Source: QAND01 sp003150225
GTDB taxonomy: Bacteria; Bacillota; Clostridia; Christensenellales; QAND01
DNA length: 64,000 nucleotides
Reading direction: 5' to 3'
Assembly: GCF_044357945.1 (NCBI RefSeq)
Contig: NZ_CP076563.1
Coordinates: 1,612,001 to 1,676,000 of the forward strand
Of this stretch, positions 1-8,349 are shown piece after piece. Every line of letters begins with the position of its first letter. The stretch's first letter is position 1. The translations under genes and the position numbers were made by a program. Under the pieces are notes generated by a model, which saw only the letters and a program-made list of their open reading frames with translations, was not told the origin of the DNA and did no database searches.

Positions 1-660
1 CCCCAGGAGCTTATTAAAATAAACCTCTACCCTATATTCTGTATCCGCCTTGAAGGTTCCGGTTAGAGGTGCGGAAGTCCAATCACCCGCCGAGTCCTTT
101 TCCATAAATTGGAAGTAGCTAAGTTTAATACCAGGCTCTGTCGTCGTAACCGCGGCATCTGCTATCTTTGCGTCCGCTTTATATCCGGTCACCGTGATCG
201 GCAGTGTGGTCACCTTTGTCTCGCTCGCTGGTCTATAGGTGTTGTATACCTTGAATTCGGTGCTGTTACCGTTGCCATACACGCTCTGCGGGCCGCTTTC
301 GTTGTTGCCGCCCGTATAAGAAATGCTGTACCATACATACTCTCCGATTGGATCGCCGGGCACGACCTGCTGTACGATATACTTGCCCTCCTCGACCGCT
401 ATGGTGTTTGTTCCTGTTGTTCCGTCTGCTCCGACGGTGACAGTCATCGTACCGTATTCATAGTATTGCGCAGTCACTTCATTTATGGCCTTCTTGATTT
501 GGAATGTAAAGGTCGCGCCTTCCGCGCTTCCGGTCAGTCCGTTCACCCCCACGGTGATTTTTAATTCACATGTTTTACTCTCTTCTGCTCGCGCCGTTGT
601 GGGCACCATGCACAGCACCATACAGAGAACCAATACAATGCTGAGCCACTGTTTTTTCAT
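1..660 (-). CDS. Secreted surface protein with Cna-B-like domain (3' end outside window)
   Basis: The reading frame is open to the window edge, so the C-terminus is missing; 220 codons are visible. The ATG at 660 follows a GGAGG motif. Residues 1-26 form a classical signal peptide (MKKQW, hydrophobic core, cut near TARA). Residues about 30-130 contain the motifs GATFTFQIKKA and EGKYIVQQV followed by a YNTYRPA strand, a pattern typical of Cna-B/prealbumin-like surface domains. A second beta-rich domain starts near residue 145 (ITVTGYKADAKIADA). Role inferred: exported adhesin or pilin-like wall protein. Any LPXTG anchor would lie beyond the window. The exact family is unproven. Confidence 0.7.
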   Translation of the reverse strand, partial: MKKQWLSIVLVLCMVLCMVPTTARAEESKTCELKITVGVNGLTGSAEGATFTFQIKKAINEVTAQYYEYGTMTVTVGADGTTGTNTIAVEEGKYIVQQVVPGDPIGEYVWYSISYTGGNNESGPQSVYGNGNSTEFKVYNTYRPASETKVTTLPITVTGYKADAKIADAAVTTTEPGIKLSYFQFMEKDSAGDWTSAPLTGTFKADTEYRVEVYFNKLLG

Positions 661-694
661 GATTTCTTCCTCCCTAAAAAGTATATAGACTCTC

Positions 695-742
695 GGAATC
701 TCCAGCCCATTGAAAACACTGGGTTTGGAGGTTCCTTTTTTA
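695..742 (+). terminator. Terminator-like hairpin upstream of the surface-protein gene
   Basis: GGAATCTCCAGCCCA pairs with TGGGTTTGGAGGTTCC around a 10-nt loop and is followed directly by a T-run. On the + strand this is a good intrinsic terminator, but no + strand gene ends here. It may be left over from a gene deleted when the neighbouring element arrived. On the - strand it sits in the 5' region of the surface-protein gene. Confidence 0.45.
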
Positions 743-1037
743 TCGAAATCACCCACTTTTTTTGCAAAAAGAGCTTTACAAACGGCTCGAAAAACGAGGC
801 GCTTCGCACCCTTGTTTACAGAAATGACTTTTGCGAACAGGGGGCGCCTTCGATGTTACCGATTTATCCTGGCGGCCATGTGGCCTACCAGAATTTTGTG
901 GTTGAGCAGTTGCGCAACCACTATGCCAACCCGGCAGAATTGCCGGATTTTTCTTCCTCCGACAGCGGACACGCCGGAGAAGACAGAAGGTTTAACCGGA
1001 AAAGATTGATTTGCCGGTCGTGGTTAGGACTTCAATA
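743..1037. other. No confident gene; decayed element DNA
   Basis: About 300 bases without a convincing coding frame. A + frame starting at ATG 853 is open to 1134 but has no good RBS and no recognisable domain. It overlaps the better supported small gene on the other strand. Two small hairpins are visible: GTGGTTG/CAACCAC near 900, and CCGGCA-GAAT-TGCCGG followed by ATTTTT near 934-955. Confidence 0.4.
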
Positions 1038-1208
1038 TCAAACCACCATCCTTCCGGCAAACGCAAAAAGCCGAAGCCAAGGCATAATGCGCCCTGTCTC
1101 CGGCAACTGGTTCGTTATAAATTGTATGAAATAAGACTTGACACGCTGAAAAAACGGCGCTATGCTCCTGCCGAGCCGACAATAATTTTCGGTATTTCCG
1201 TTTGCCAT
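1038..1208 (-). CDS. Small basic protein of the mobile element (56 aa)
   Basis: ATG at 1208 is preceded by a strong GGAAGGAGG RBS at 8-nt spacing, and a TTGAGA/TAAAAT promoter lies just upstream. The protein starts MANGNTENYCRLGRS and contains YFIQFITNQLPETGR; it is rich in Phe, Arg and Ile and has no signal peptide. I do not recognise a family. Its position beside a Tn4451-type recombinase suggests an accessory gene of that element. It could be a membrane-associated or DNA-binding helper; nothing in the sequence decides. Confidence 0.5.
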   Translation of the reverse strand: MANGNTENYCRLGRSIAPFFQRVKSYFIQFITNQLPETGRIMPWLRLFAFAGRMVV

Positions 1209-1280
1209 AGTCAAGTCCTCCTTCCATAATTTCTAAGGCAAAAGGATATGAATTCCCCTACCCCATAGATATACAAAAAT

Positions 1281-1309
1281 ATTTTAGCAGATTTTCCCCG
1301 AAATCTCAA
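1281..1309 (-). promoter_or_regulatory. Promoter of the 56-aa gene
   Basis: On the - strand, TTGAGA (1304-1309) is separated by 17 bp from TAAAAT (1281-1286), about 70 bp upstream of the start at 1208. This is a good vegetative-type promoter match. Confidence 0.5.
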
Positions 1310-1400
1310 GTAATTTTCAGAATATTGCTCTCATCTTTTTCTCAAAGCATTGCCTTCTTCCATTACTCACGGAACTTTATGACTTCTTGAATACTACCCG

Positions 1401-1434
1401 AAAAGGAAAAGCCGCCGTCTGCGACAGCGACTTT
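1401..1434 (-). terminator. Intrinsic terminator after the 96-aa gene
   Basis: On the - strand, GTCGCTGTC-GCA-GACGGCGGC forms a 9-bp stem with GU pairs and is followed by TTTTCCTTTT. It lies directly after the stop codon at 1440. Confidence 0.65.
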
Positions 1435-1439
1435 TCTCT

Positions 1440-1730
1440 TTAGCTGGTAAACTGTATCAACAGTTCGTTTAAGGCATCCACCGCACCGTGTCTTTCTGCC
1501 TGTATCTCTCGATTTCGCCACTCCATAAGGCACTGACAAATTACTCTGATTTCTACCGGCTCAAAGGGGATTTTCTTCTTTCGTCCCGGCTTCATTGCTT
1601 CTGCAATGTCACACAGGCGAAGGGCGAGTGAGTCAATCTGACCGTTGGTTTCTGCGTCATAGCTCCTGTGCTGCTGTATTAAGCCGTTTATCAGCACCCG
1701 CACCTCATAATCGTCCAGCTTGACATTCAT
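1440..1730 (-). CDS. Hypothetical protein of recombinase-associated element (96 aa)
   Basis: The ATG at 1730 was chosen because TTAGGAG lies 7 nt upstream; an in-frame GTG two codons earlier is possible. The gene begins 10 bases after the TnpV remnant stop, so it belongs to the same transcript. The product is a small helical charged protein (MNVKLDDYEVRVLINGL at the start, PFEPVEIRVICQCLMEW in the middle). No signal peptide or membrane segment is present. I do not recognise the family. Position suggests an element-maintenance or regulatory role, but this is inference. Confidence 0.6.
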   Translation of the reverse strand: MNVKLDDYEVRVLINGLIQQHRSYDAETNGQIDSLALRLCDIAEAMKPGRKKKIPFEPVEIRVICQCLMEWRNREIQAERHGAVDALNELLIQFTS

Positions 1731-1740
1731 AGCCACACTC

Positions 1741-1896
1741 CTAACAGTAGATAAGTTCGCTTGAAACGATTTCCGCAGCAGTGTTTCGCAGATTGTTCAT
1801 CCTCTGCACCCACAGCATTTGATTTTCCGCTTTAAGGGCTTCCGTAACGCCCTCTTTTTCGGAAAGCTGCTTTACCAGCCGAGAAAACATTGCTTC
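1741..1896 (-). pseudogene. tnpV: C-terminal fragment of transposon protein TnpV
   Basis: The frame reading EAMFSRLVKQLSEKEGVTE, then ALKAENQMLWVQRMNN and ending EIVSSELIYC matches the C-terminal end of TnpV as I know it from clostridial transposons. Only about 51 residues remain of a protein usually near 120. Its upstream part is replaced by recombinase sequence in another frame. The switch point is near 1896, so this is the downstream side of a deletion. It is not expected to be translated from its own start. Confidence 0.65.
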
Positions 1897-2803
1897 TGTG
1901 CGCCTGCTCCCAAAGCGCGCCGTCAACGATAGGCTCGTGGGTGTCCTCAAACACAAGGCGTTCCTCATCGGTGGCAAAGCGGCGTTCATCGGTCTTAAAA
2001 TTCGTTCCGATGGTCTTTCTCAGCACAGTATGACCGAGATATTCCTGTCGGCTTAAAATCTCTCTTACCGTGTTTGCGTTCCAGCTTGTGCAGCCGTACT
2101 CCGCTTTTCGGTTGCATTGTTCGGGGTGATATTGGAGGGTGTATGCCGATGGAATCAGCACCTTTTCCTCCGTTAGCTGTCTTGCGATTGCCGGAGGTGT
2201 CAAGCCCTCTGCCGCAAGCTCAAAGATGTGTTTTACCACCTGAGAAGCAACAGGATCGACCACTAAGGTCTGTTTATCTTCGGGCAGTCGATTGTAGCCG
2301 TAGGGAATGCTGCCGGAGCAGCGTTTGCCATCGCTCATACGGGACAGAAAGATGGACTTTATCTTGTTGCTGGTGTCCTTGGCATACCACTCGTTCATTA
2401 TGTTGAGGAACGGGGTAAAGTCGTTATCCTGCGGTTTGTCGCTGTCCACGCTGTTATTGATTGCGATAAAGCGTATCTGCTTCTTGGGAAACAGAATCTC
2501 GGTATAAAAGCCAACTTCAAGATAGTTTCTGCCGAAACGGCTCATATCCTTGACGATAATCGTGCCGATTTTTCCGGCTTCAGCTTCTGCAAGCATTACC
2601 TGAAATCCGGGACGGTTGAAGTTACGCCCTGTGTAACCGTCATCGGTAAAATGCTTGATGTTCGTCATACCGCTTTTGCGGGCAAAATCTTCGAGAAATC
2701 TCTTTTGATTCAGTATCGAGTTCGATTCGCCCTGCTGCTCATCATCCTTGGACAGCCTTTCATAGAGGGCTGTAACTCTATCAAAATCCCTGATTTTAGG
2801 CAC
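1832..2803 (-). CDS. Large serine recombinase (TnpX-like), C-terminally truncated
   Basis: The start is GTG 2803, with AAAGGAGG 7 nt upstream; earlier in-frame starts lack an RBS. The product has 323 aa. Residues 1-150 are the resolvase domain: catalytic Ser in YERLSKDD (about residue 18), with SNSILNQK and KDMSRFGRNYLEVG downstream. A recombinase domain follows (YGYNRLPED, then the WNANTVREILSRQEYLG helix and HEPIVDGALWEQ). Relatives run to about 500-560 aa with a Zn-ribbon and coiled coil. Here the frame passes out of recombinase homology after ALWEQAH into frame-shifted TnpV DNA and stops. The enzyme probably cannot complete integration or excision. Confidence 0.85.
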   Translation of the reverse strand: MPKIRDFDRVTALYERLSKDDEQQGESNSILNQKRFLEDFARKSGMTNIKHFTDDGYTGRNFNRPGFQVMLAEAEAGKIGTIIVKDMSRFGRNYLEVGFYTEILFPKKQIRFIAINNSVDSDKPQDNDFTPFLNIMNEWYAKDTSNKIKSIFLSRMSDGKRCSGSIPYGYNRLPEDKQTLVVDPVASQVVKHIFELAAEGLTPPAIARQLTEEKVLIPSAYTLQYHPEQCNRKAEYGCTSWNANTVREILSRQEYLGHTVLRKTIGTNFKTDERRFATDEERLVFEDTHEPIVDGALWEQAHRSNVFSAGKAAFRKRGRYGSP

Positions 2804-2885
2804 TTTCTGACCTCCTTTCCGTCTTTTATTCGCAGCCATATTCAATGGACTGCTTGCAATATATATCCTAAAACTTCTTTTCCGT

Positions 2886-3110
2886 TTGGAGGAAAGCACC
2901 CTTAAAGCATATTTGGATCAGCTGGATTGTGTGGAGGGAAATTTCTCATTTTGGTCGCCCAAGCATCAGAAATACCGGAAAGGATCGTTTCTGGTGGAAC
3001 ACAGCGGCTTGACTCTGGTATCGAGTCTGCCTAGCGGGGATATGGATAAACGAATCTACGATGATTACAGTATTACACTTCGGCAAATTGGGGTGATCAC
3101 CGATGTTTGA
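2886..3110 (+). pseudogene. 5'-truncated phage tail protein
   Basis: The frame stays open upstream into the recombinase promoter region without a credible start; the first in-frame start-like codon is TTG 2886. The remaining 74 residues (YLDQLDCVEGNFSFWSPKH, then YDDYSITLRQIG) look like the C-terminus of a small phage tail protein of the distal-tail position, just before the tail-tip gene. The stop overlaps the next ATG by 8 nt, as in intact tail operons. The N-terminus was evidently lost when the serine-recombinase element inserted. Confidence 0.55.
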
Positions 3111-5073
3111 TTTTAACACACAGGCGGACAAGATATTGTTGGGCTCCAGAGAATACAACATTACAAATGTTAGGCTAATTAAAGATTGTTTTGTGGATGG
3201 TAACATCGTGGGCACGGCGGTAGCCAAAAAGCTGACCTTCGAGATCGATGCGGATGTGGAGATGGAGAATCAGGAATTTTCCTATCTCTGTGGTTTTATG
3301 ATCGACAGGGAAATGGTGTACACATCCCTTGGAACGTTTATTAGTATTGATGTGGAAAGAGGGGATACCACAAAGCTAACCTCGGTTACTGCGTTGGATA
3401 CGATGTTGCGATTCAACATCCCTTACGTATCCCAGCTTGACTATGACGGCGAGAAAAAACCAACTCTGCTGCAGGTATTGGAGGAATGCTGTCAACTATG
3501 CGGCGTAGCGTTACATGAAAATCTCATATTGCCCAATGGAGAAAAGCCAATTGATAGCAATCAATTTACCGATGGACAAACCTGTAGAGAAGTGATCAAA
3601 GCAATTGGGCAGATCAACGGTATGTTTGCTCAAGTGATAGGCGATGAACTGGTTTTTACACTGGAAAATATGGGAGACGATGTGCAGAACCCGGCGGTTC
3701 TTACGCCCTACCTCTATGAGACGCTGGAATTGAGACAGCCGACCGACCCCATCGATACCGTTGTGCTACGAAATAGTCAAGTAGAAGGAGAAAATGTTAC
3801 GTGGACGGCAGAACAGGAGACTGGGCCAACTGCTGATAGAATTCAAAGAAGCAAGACTGGGGAAAGCCGACAAAGCCTTTTGGTGATTGAGGACAATCCT
3901 TTTGCCTACAATCAGGATAAACGGCAAATATTTATCCAGGCGTTGTTTGAACAGGTTAATGGTTTTTCTTATTTGCCTTTTGAAAGCAAGGGTATGGCAA
4001 ATCCGCTTTTGAATTGTGGCGATCCAATCACGGTTATGACCATAGATGGTACTCTTCATTCTAGTAGGATACTGCGTATGGAGTATTGTTCACCTGGCGG
4101 TGTTAATAGTATTTTGGCTGCCCCTAGCATTACAAAATCTACGGTATCCTATCAATATATCCCGAAAGTGGAAGAACGAGTACGGCGTACGGAGATTATC
4201 GTGAACAAAGCTACAGGGGAGATCCAATCTCTTGCACAAATGGCCGGTGTAGTTAGTGATCGCGCCGATGCAGCTATGGACCTGGCCCAAACCAACGCAA
4301 CACTTATCACCCAAACTGCTGAGGAGATTAAGCTGGCTATGAGCATTAGTGGGGGTAGCAACCTATTAAAGGGAACGTCCGGCAGGGTGGGACTTCAGGA
4401 TTGGATGGTGCAAGGAGAGGCTTCCGGGATTATTGATGTGTCCAGTGAAACAACGGCTGGCGGGTATATTAGCGTGGGTGATGGCCTAACGCACTTGGAT
4501 GAGGAAGGGAAACGAATCCATGATACTGTATCTCAATCCGTTCGAATGGTTGCTGGAAAAACCTATGCTTACTATTTTAAGTATCGGCTTACTGCGATGT
4601 CCAATGGATCACACTATGTAAATCTAGCTGGGCGTGAGATCATACTGCAGGCATCGGAGAGCTGGCTGGAAGAGAAAGGAGTACTTATCGCGCAGAACAA
4701 CGGAGGAGATGTTACGGTAGGTGCATCTGGATGCCGCTTGGATCTTGCGGATTTAATTGTAATAGAAGGCCTGGGGGTTTCTGTGTGGCAGCAGCATCCT
4801 AATGAGATTGTTACATCCATTATGGTGGTAGATGACCGGGGCGCGACATGGGAACGTCAAGGGGAGGCTTTTAAGGCACATGTGGATAATACGCAGTTTG
4901 AGATCGTAAATACTGATACCCATAAGCGGATTGCATATTTGGATAAAGACACCGCGCAATTTGGCCCTACGGTTGTACGAGAGCAGTTAACGGTACAACA
5001 GGAAAAATCATCAGCAAAAGCCTTGCGGGTTATCCCTATATGCGATGGCGTGATGTTCACAATTAATGACTAA
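3103..5073 (+). CDS. Phage tail-tip / minor structural protein
   Basis: The 656-aa product overlaps the preceding gene by 8 nt. The N-terminal about 350 residues (FDFNTQADKILLGSREYN, HENLILPNGEKP, CREVIKAIGQINGMF) have the layout of the tail-associated gp27/hub-like module of siphophages infecting Firmicutes. Residues about 360-420 (EERVRRTEIIVNKATGEIQSLAQ) are helical and repetitive, a typical linker. The rest (about 425-656) is beta-rich and likely carbohydrate-binding-like. Role inferred: baseplate hub or tail spike that contacts the host wall. No peptidase motif is evident. Function is assigned from position and general pattern, not from a catalytic signature. Confidence 0.7.
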   Translation: MFDFNTQADKILLGSREYNITNVRLIKDCFVDGNIVGTAVAKKLTFEIDADVEMENQEFSYLCGFMIDREMVYTSLGTFISIDVERGDTTKLTSVTALDTMLRFNIPYVSQLDYDGEKKPTLLQVLEECCQLCGVALHENLILPNGEKPIDSNQFTDGQTCREVIKAIGQINGMFAQVIGDELVFTLENMGDDVQNPAVLTPYLYETLELRQPTDPIDTVVLRNSQVEGENVTWTAEQETGPTADRIQRSKTGESRQSLLVIEDNPFAYNQDKRQIFIQALFEQVNGFSYLPFESKGMANPLLNCGDPITVMTIDGTLHSSRILRMEYCSPGGVNSILAAPSITKSTVSYQYIPKVEERVRRTEIIVNKATGEIQSLAQMAGVVSDRADAAMDLAQTNATLITQTAEEIKLAMSISGGSNLLKGTSGRVGLQDWMVQGEASGIIDVSSETTAGGYISVGDGLTHLDEEGKRIHDTVSQSVRMVAGKTYAYYFKYRLTAMSNGSHYVNLAGREIILQASESWLEEKGVLIAQNNGGDVTVGASGCRLDLADLIVIEGLGVSVWQQHPNEIVTSIMVVDDRGATWERQGEAFKAHVDNTQFEIVNTDTHKRIAYLDKDTAQFGPTVVREQLTVQQEKSSAKALRVIPICDGVMFTIND

Positions 5074-5090
5074 GAAAGGAGGAGAGAGGG

Positions 5091-6908
5091 ATGGCAATAC
5101 GGACCTATTTGAGCGGAGACCTCCCTACCAGTAACCAATATATCAAGATGCGCATCGAGGTGCTTCTCAATAGCCAGAGCATTGAGAGCAATACTAGCAG
5201 CATCACGGTAAACCTATATTATCGCAGAACCAATACGGGGTATACCACTTATGGTACCGGCACCTGTTATATGGAAGCGGATGGGGTTCAGTATACCCAG
5301 GCGGTAAGTCCCAGTCAGAAAATCGTGTATAGTACTGGAAATGGCATCTGTTTGTTCACCAGAACGATTACGATTTCCCATGATGTGTCCGGAAACAAGT
5401 GGCTGAACGTATGGGGAAAGATCAGCATACCGGGAGCGAATTTGGGTGGGGAGTGGCAGAGCTTTGGCGTTACGCTGCCCAGTATACCCAGGGCGAGTAC
5501 GCCCAGTAGTCTGGTATTGACGGTGGGGGAGGCGCTGACGATTGATATTTCTCGAGCATCCGCTTCTTTTACCCATGACCTGTACCTTTATGCCGGGGAT
5601 CTAACTCCGGTATTACGAGGAGTTGCAACCAGTGGAACCTTTATCTTTTCTACAGCCGACGTAGAAGCTCTGTATGCGTCACTACCTAACAGCAATACCG
5701 GTTCATACGGGTTGGTATGCGTCACATATAGTGGCGGAGTTGAGGTAGGCCGTAAAACAGTATACGGCACGATGAGGATTGACCCAAGCCGGTCGCTGCC
5801 GGTATTCTCAAGCTTTACTTTTGCTGCGTCCAGGGAAGACCTGACAGGAGATGCCAGTAAGATACTCAGCGGTGAGTCTACTGTCACCGTTACCATTTCG
5901 AAAGAGGACAGGGCGATATCTAATACAGGAGCCTCAATGGTGAAATATATAGCGTCTGTAGGGAATGCCAGTGTGGAGGCGCCTTGGGACGAAACGGGAG
6001 AGATAAAGCTGGAAATTCCAAAGGCGGAGAGTGGAAGCATCTCCGTAGCAGCAGTGGACAGCCGGGGAAATCAGACCATTGTAACCAAACTTGGTACACT
6101 GATTCCGTATAGCCCACCCAGGGTATCTAGTATTACCACACAAAGGGCAAACAGCGTGGATAGTGCCGTTTCGTTACAGGCCCAGGGCGTCTGGGACAAC
6201 AAATCCTTTGGCTTGGTAACAAACACCCTATCGGCGCAGTACCGATATAAGCTGACAACGGCCCAGGAGTATTCTGATCCAATCGCCATAGCCTTGACCA
6301 TCAATGAGGATTCATGGCAATTCAATGATACGATATCCGGCGACCTAGGGGTGGATGGGTTCACGATTACCTCATCTTTTGATGTATTGCTGGAAATCAC
6401 AGATGCCGTTCCGGTTTCCGGATCAGGCCAATCCCTCGTGGACCGGGGTATTCCCACAATGCATATGACCCAGGACGGCATTTCCGTGGGGCAGATGATG
6501 CCGGAAGGATTACCGGAAGGGGTGGTCAATGCTGCAACCGGTTTTGCAGTGAACGGAAGTACACTAGATTACATTGTAGACAACGGGGTAACGGACGGAT
6601 GGACATATCGGAAGTGGGCTTCTGGAATCATCGAATGCTGGACGAAAGAGACAATAGGAGCCGTACAAATATCGAACCTAGCGGTGTACCAATACTATAC
6701 AAATACTATGTATTTGTATTATCCGGTTGGATTGTTTACATCCGTTACGCATGTAAATATATCAGCATTCAACAGTGGGCGAGTATTTACCGTGGCAAAC
6801 CTATGGATGTACTCCGTATCTGTTGGCTATCGCCTTATGTCTGGTTATGAGACAGAGACCAATTCAGATGCATATGTGACTGGATACATAGTAGGTAAAT
6901 GGAAATAG
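5091..6908 (+). CDS. Phage tail fibre / DUF859-like minor structural protein
   Basis: The start at 5091 has an AAAGGAGG RBS. The 605-aa protein begins with a beta-strand domain (about 1-140: SNTSSITVNLYYRRTNTGY, TRTITISHDVSGNKWLNV) and continues with Ig-like repeats (PRASTPSSL, SGSISVAAVDSRGNQTIV). Near residue 460 there is a collar motif (RGIPTMHMTQDGISVGQM). The C-terminal tip is aromatic-rich (about 500-605). This arrangement matches DUF859-family structural proteins of streptococcal and clostridial siphophages. Likely role: receptor-binding fibre or tail appendage. A terminator follows, separating tail genes from the lysis genes. Confidence 0.75.
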   Translation: MAIRTYLSGDLPTSNQYIKMRIEVLLNSQSIESNTSSITVNLYYRRTNTGYTTYGTGTCYMEADGVQYTQAVSPSQKIVYSTGNGICLFTRTITISHDVSGNKWLNVWGKISIPGANLGGEWQSFGVTLPSIPRASTPSSLVLTVGEALTIDISRASASFTHDLYLYAGDLTPVLRGVATSGTFIFSTADVEALYASLPNSNTGSYGLVCVTYSGGVEVGRKTVYGTMRIDPSRSLPVFSSFTFAASREDLTGDASKILSGESTVTVTISKEDRAISNTGASMVKYIASVGNASVEAPWDETGEIKLEIPKAESGSISVAAVDSRGNQTIVTKLGTLIPYSPPRVSSITTQRANSVDSAVSLQAQGVWDNKSFGLVTNTLSAQYRYKLTTAQEYSDPIAIALTINEDSWQFNDTISGDLGVDGFTITSSFDVLLEITDAVPVSGSGQSLVDRGIPTMHMTQDGISVGQMMPEGLPEGVVNAATGFAVNGSTLDYIVDNGVTDGWTYRKWASGIIECWTKETIGAVQISNLAVYQYYTNTMYLYYPVGLFTSVTHVNISAFNSGRVFTVANLWMYSVSVGYRLMSGYETETNSDAYVTGYIVGKWK

Positions 6909-6916
6909 AGCAGTAA

Positions 6917-6940
6917 GGGCGGGGGAATCCCCGCCTTTTA
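6917..6940 (+). terminator. Terminator between tail and lysis genes
   Basis: GGCGGGG-GAAT-CCCCGCC forms a perfect 7-bp stem followed by TTTTAT, 9 nt after the fibre gene stop codon. Confidence 0.8.
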
Positions 6941-6963
6941 TCATGGAATGAGGAGGAATATTG

Positions 6964-8025
6964 ATGGCAGTAAAAGGAATTGATGTAAGTAAGTACAACG
7001 GCGCTGTGGATTGGACACAGGTGAGGTCTGCTGGAATTAAGTTTGCTATGATTCGGGCGGGTATGGGCAATACGGCGGCCCAGGAGGATCCCTGGTTTAG
7101 GCGGCACATGGATGGGGCGCTGGCGGCGGGCCTGGATGTGGGCTGTTATTGGATGAATTATTACCGTACTGTGGAGGAAGCCAGAAAGGAGGCGAGGGCT
7201 TTCCTGGAGGTGATCGCTCCATATAAGGGCAGGATCAGCTATCCCCTGTCCTCTGACTACGAAGGGGACAGCATCCGCTATGCCAAGCAATGTGGATATG
7301 CGCCTACGTCCCATACGGTGACGGAGCAGACGGTGGCTTTTCTGGAAACCTTGGAGAAAGCAGGTTGGTATGTGGTTTGCTACACCAACCAAGACTTCTA
7401 TAAGAATTGGTTTATTCGGGATAGGATGGCCCCCTACGACGTGTGGCTGGCGGATTGGGGGAACAACAACCAGGGGTTTGACGTGACGCCTCACTATCCC
7501 TGTGGGCTTCACCAGACCAGCAGCAACGGCAGCATTGCCGGGGTGTCCGGTCGGGTGGATATAGACCTTGCCTACAAGGACTATCCCAGCATCATTAAAA
7601 ACAATGGGCTAAATGGAATATCTGGTTCGGCTAGCCCAGCTCCAACGCCGGAACCGGCTCCTGTTCCTGTGGAAAGAACTTATACCGTGGTAAGGGGGGA
7701 CACCCTGTCCGGCATTGCGGCTAGGTATGGCACCACCTACCAAGCCCTTGCGGCTTATAACGGGATAGCCAATCCAAATCTGATCCATGTAGGACAGGTG
7801 ATCCGAATTCCTGGCGCTGGGCAGGAGGCGACTTCCGCTATTGGCGTTGGAAGCAAGGTGCGGGTGAAGCAAGGGGCCAAGGACTACGATAAGGGGCGAA
7901 CCCTTTCCAGCGCGGTGTATACCGGGGTGTACGATGTGATCCAGATCAAAGGGGATCGGGCGGTCATTGGCAAGGGCCAGACGGTGACTGCGGCTCTTGC
8001 CCTTAATCATCTTGATTTGGTATAG
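6964..8025 (+). CDS. Phage endolysin: GH25 lysozyme with LysM domain
   Basis: ATG 6964 (not the TTG one codon earlier) follows GAGGAGG. The 353-aa product has an N-terminal glycoside hydrolase family 25 muramidase domain (residues 1-200: GIDVSKYNG with the catalytic-type Asp, WMNYYRT, DYEGD, DVWLADWG, DIDLAY). A Pro-rich linker and one LysM peptidoglycan-binding motif (about 238-283: YTVVRGDTLSGIAARYG to GQVIRIPG) follow. The last 60 residues resemble an SH3-like wall-binding domain. It cleaves the MurNAc-GlcNAc bond of host peptidoglycan. No signal peptide is present, so release would need the holin encoded downstream. Confidence 0.93.
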   Translation: MAVKGIDVSKYNGAVDWTQVRSAGIKFAMIRAGMGNTAAQEDPWFRRHMDGALAAGLDVGCYWMNYYRTVEEARKEARAFLEVIAPYKGRISYPLSSDYEGDSIRYAKQCGYAPTSHTVTEQTVAFLETLEKAGWYVVCYTNQDFYKNWFIRDRMAPYDVWLADWGNNNQGFDVTPHYPCGLHQTSSNGSIAGVSGRVDIDLAYKDYPSIIKNNGLNGISGSASPAPTPEPAPVPVERTYTVVRGDTLSGIAARYGTTYQALAAYNGIANPNLIHVGQVIRIPGAGQEATSAIGVGSKVRVKQGAKDYDKGRTLSSAVYTGVYDVIQIKGDRAVIGKGQTVTAALALNHLDLV

Positions 8026-8035
8026 GAGGTGGAAA

Positions 8036-8338
8036 ATGGATGGAATAGGAGTTGCGTTTCATGCGATCTTGGCCATCATGGGAGGGATTGCCACCATTGG
8101 GGGTGGGACAGCGGTTCTTATGCGTTGGCTGAACCCTTATCGCAAAATGCGGCAATCGGTTACGCGACATGGGGAGTTATTGGATCGGGACCAGCATCGG
8201 CTGGATGATATCGATGAATATAACCGGGTAATGGGAGGGTGCATGCTGGCCTTATTGCATCATGAAATCACGGGAAACGATGTGAAAAAATTGGAGGACG
8301 CAAAAGCAAAATTGCAGGAGTATCTCTTAAGCAGATAG
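8036..8338 (+). CDS. Small phage membrane protein, possible holin/antiholin
   Basis: ATG 8036 follows TAGGAGGTGG and was preferred over an in-frame ATG 39 nt upstream that overlaps the endolysin. The 100-aa product has one N-terminal membrane helix (about residues 5-27, ILAIMGGIATIGGGTAVLM). A charged helical tail follows (RHGELLDRDQHRLDDIDEYN, LEDAKAKLQEYL). Size, topology and position between endolysin and the next membrane protein fit the small lysis-module proteins of clostridial prophages. Antiholin or spanin-like roles are equally possible. Confidence 0.65.
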   Translation: MDGIGVAFHAILAIMGGIATIGGGTAVLMRWLNPYRKMRQSVTRHGELLDRDQHRLDDIDEYNRVMGGCMLALLHHEITGNDVKKLEDAKAKLQEYLLSR

Positions 8339-8349
8339 GGGGATTTAAA

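Larger units (their letters stand above)
1038..2880 (-). mobile_element. Remnant of a Tn4451-type serine-recombinase element
   Basis: Genes on the - strand: a large serine recombinase truncated after residue about 310, the C-terminus of TnpV, a 96-aa protein and a 56-aa protein. TnpX-type recombinases and TnpV travel together in clostridial mobilizable transposons. Here the recombinase Zn-ribbon/coiled-coil region and most of TnpV have been removed by one deletion. The right edge lies between the recombinase start (2803) and about 2885, where a phage tail gene begins in mid-sequence. The left edge could not be fixed; no terminal repeats were identified. Confidence 0.55.

Noticed and set aside
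853..1134. 93-aa + strand frame
   Set aside because: Weak RBS, no recognisable family, and it overlaps the better supported - strand gene at 1038-1208. Kept only as a description of the gap.
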